DNA of 12,177 bases from an uncultured Clostridia bacterium (GTDB lineage Bacteria > Bacillota > Clostridia > Oscillospirales > Oscillospiraceae). The notes under the pieces were generated by a model. It ran no database searches and had not been told where the DNA came from. It was given only the letters and a program-made list of their open reading frames with translations. How positions within the stretch are numbered: position 1 is the stretch's first letter; every line of letters begins with the position of its first letter. Position numbers and translations under genes: made by a program. Location of the stretch: contig CANDEH010000075.1 of the NCBI GenBank assembly GCA_947383645.1, positions 1 to 12,177 on the forward strand, given 5' to 3'. Below, piece after piece: positions 11,933-12,177 of this stretch.

Positions 11933-12177
11933 CATAAGGGGCTCCATGCCCAGTACGGGGTGAGCCTTCTCGGTGAGGAAGCCCATCAGGGTCTCGGGAT
12001 CCTCGGCGATGGTTTCGTCGCCGATCATATCGCAGAAGTTGTCGATGCCGTAGAGCTCCTTGGCGGTGTGGTTCACCTTCTCCGCCACTTGGTCCTTCAG
12101 GCCCTTGGGCATCCAGACAATACGCTCTAAGCCGCCCTCGGCCTTCATGAACTTCTTGGAGGCGATGAAGTGCTTGC
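11930..12177 (-). CDS. acsB: acetyl-CoA synthase (CODH/ACS beta subunit), C-terminal fragment
   Basis: Only the last 82 codons are inside the window; the gene continues beyond the right edge, and the ATG at 12148 is internal. The fragment shows FMKAEGGLERIVWMPKGLKD, then ELYGIDNFCDMIGDETIAED and the end KAHPVLGMEPLM, the pattern of the C-terminus of the acetyl-CoA synthase catalytic subunit. That enzyme joins CO, a methyl group from the corrinoid protein and CoA to form acetyl-CoA in the Wood-Ljungdahl pathway. The nickel-iron A-cluster cysteines lie upstream of this part and cannot be seen. A strong terminator overlaps the stop, so it is the last gene of its transcript; partner genes (acsC, acsD, acsE, carbon monoxide dehydrogenase) would be expected to the right. 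Assignment is by recall of the C-terminal pattern; confident but partial. Confidence 0.83.
   Translation of the reverse strand, partial: KHFIASKKFMKAEGGLERIVWMPKGLKDQVAEKVNHTAKELYGIDNFCDMIGDETIAEDPETLMGFLTEKAHPVLGMEPLM

Overview
This window looks like a chromosomal stretch of a GC-rich, spore-forming, anaerobic Firmicute, most likely a clostridium of the Oscillospiraceae type. The reasons are a dipicolinate synthase gene pair (endospore formation), a short archaeal-type prolyl-tRNA synthetase of the kind common in Clostridia, strong Shine-Dalgarno sequences, sigma-A promoters with 17-base spacers, and the C-terminus of an acetyl-CoA synthase subunit that points to Wood-Ljungdahl carbon metabolism. 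The organism assignment is inference; no rRNA or marker tree is available here.

Layout. Positions 1-2240 hold a leftward GNAT acetyltransferase and, divergently, the dpaA-dpaB pair, which has a sigma-K-like promoter. Positions 2240-2860 carry no gene but a cluster of multi-hairpin dispersed repeats; a third copy lies inverted at the left edge, so the GNAT-dpaAB segment is flanked by copies in opposite orientation. Positions 2864-3900 hold a leftward 50-residue protein and a rightward XRE-type regulator around a perfect palindrome, then a small hydrophilic protein behind a sigma-G-like promoter and before a clear terminator. Positions 4177-5170 form a leftward AT-richer unit: a short membrane-protein reading frame that runs through an imperfect-palindrome, MITE-like element, followed by a CrtO-like acyltransferase. 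proS follows on the other strand (5318-6760), then a 650-base gene-free stretch of degenerate hairpin elements.

Positions 7414-8262 encode a DegV-family lipid-binding protein, ended by a strong terminator that faces an AI-2E-family membrane protein (8340-9590, leftward). That gene and a diacylglycerol-kinase-like lipid kinase (9912-10799) are divergent, and their promoters appear to share one palindromic -35 hexamer. The kinase has a long structured leader with terminator-like hairpins. The right end holds a leftward pair: an immunity-protein-like gene and a frameshifted companion. A hairpin-rich spacer and the 3' end of acsB close the window.

Themes. Two sporulation-linked units (dpaAB and the 73-residue protein) carry forms of mother-cell and forespore promoter motifs. 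DegV and the lipid kinase both belong to lipid-handling families but are in separate units. No complete new defence or mobile system was found. The most unusual material is non-coding: the covarying multi-hairpin repeats, the back-to-back promoter and the kinase leader.
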